A stretch of DNA of 64,000 nt from GCA-003244245 sp050699715. Lineage in GTDB: Bacteria; Actinomycetota; Actinomycetes; Mycobacteriales; Pseudonocardiaceae. The notes under the pieces were generated by a model. It did not search any database, was not told the DNA's origin, and was given only the letters and a program-made list of their open reading frames with translations. Position 1 is the stretch's first letter. Every line of letters begins with the position of its first letter. Positions 63,989 through 64,000 of the stretch are shown here, piece by piece. The position numbers and the translations under genes were made by a program. The DNA is taken from the NCBI GenBank assembly GCA_050699715.1, contig JBOHFR010000017.1, positions 13,089 to 77,088 on the forward strand, written 5' to 3'.

Positions 63989-64000
63989 AGAATGTACCAT

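Overview
The window is chromosomal DNA from a high-GC actinomycete, most likely a member of the Pseudonocardiales. The base composition is GC-rich and GTG starts are frequent. The core gene order recA-recX, miaB-(membrane protein)-DUF349-miaA-dapF-hflX, lexA/LysM protein, nrdR-nrdJ is the one known from Mycobacterium tuberculosis and its relatives. recA carries an intein at the same codon as the M. tuberculosis RecA intein. Mycothiol-, mannolipid- and carotenoid-related genes fit the same group.

Layout. 1-5.3 kb: a glutamyl-tRNA synthetase cut by the window edge, a small membrane protein, a metal-dependent amidohydrolase, an amino-acid permease and an orphan FtsX/MacB-type permease. 5.5-12.4 kb: a leftward cluster (prenyl diphosphate synthase, phytoene desaturase, alpha-1,6-mannosyltransferase, phytoene synthase) divergent from metF, then a GNAT acetyltransferase. 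12.5-13.9 kb: an SOS-box palindrome in front of an HEPN gene coupled to a mycothiol-dependent-type enzyme. 13.9-19.9 kb: the large helicase Lhr and valine dehydrogenase. 20-23.2 kb: DUF3046, intein-containing recA with LexA- and PafBC-type promoter motifs, and recX. 23.3-27.9 kb: a LysR regulator divergent from a three-gene succinate dehydrogenase of the mycobacterial Sdh1 type. 28-29.7 kb: mntP overlapping a membrane-anchored solute-binding protein. 30-37.9 kb: tRNA modification, diaminopimelate, HflX and LexA genes. 38.4-47.3 kb: an NAD(P)-binding protein, a CPBP protease, nrdRJ, a choline oxidase-like GMC enzyme, a 5'-3' exonuclease and an Xaa-Pro peptidase.

47.5-52.1 kb is the most unusual functional block. 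A protein built from two tandem protoglobin-like domains lies beside the [NiFe]-hydrogenase maturation genes hypB, hypA and hypF. hypC, hypD, hypE and the hydrogenase structural genes are not in the window.

52.1-64 kb is accessory DNA. A Tn3-family end and transposase are split by an IS1380-family element and truncated. A 247-bp inverted-repeat-bounded unit joins the Tn3 remnant to a tyrosine-recombinase remnant. An intact XRE/TPR regulator and a TrmO-type gene follow, then an IS6-family element, a second Tn3-like end in the same orientation, fragments of an SDR and an IS6 transposase, a toxin-antitoxin-like pair with a frameshifted second gene, a candidate structured RNA, and a signal-peptide-only ORF followed by long hairpins at the right edge.

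Together the left 52 kb is mostly a conserved housekeeping backbone for DNA damage response, dNTP supply, translation accuracy, respiration and cell-envelope isoprenoid/mannolipid synthesis. The right 12 kb is a zone of repeated transposon insertion and decay that begins directly behind hypF.
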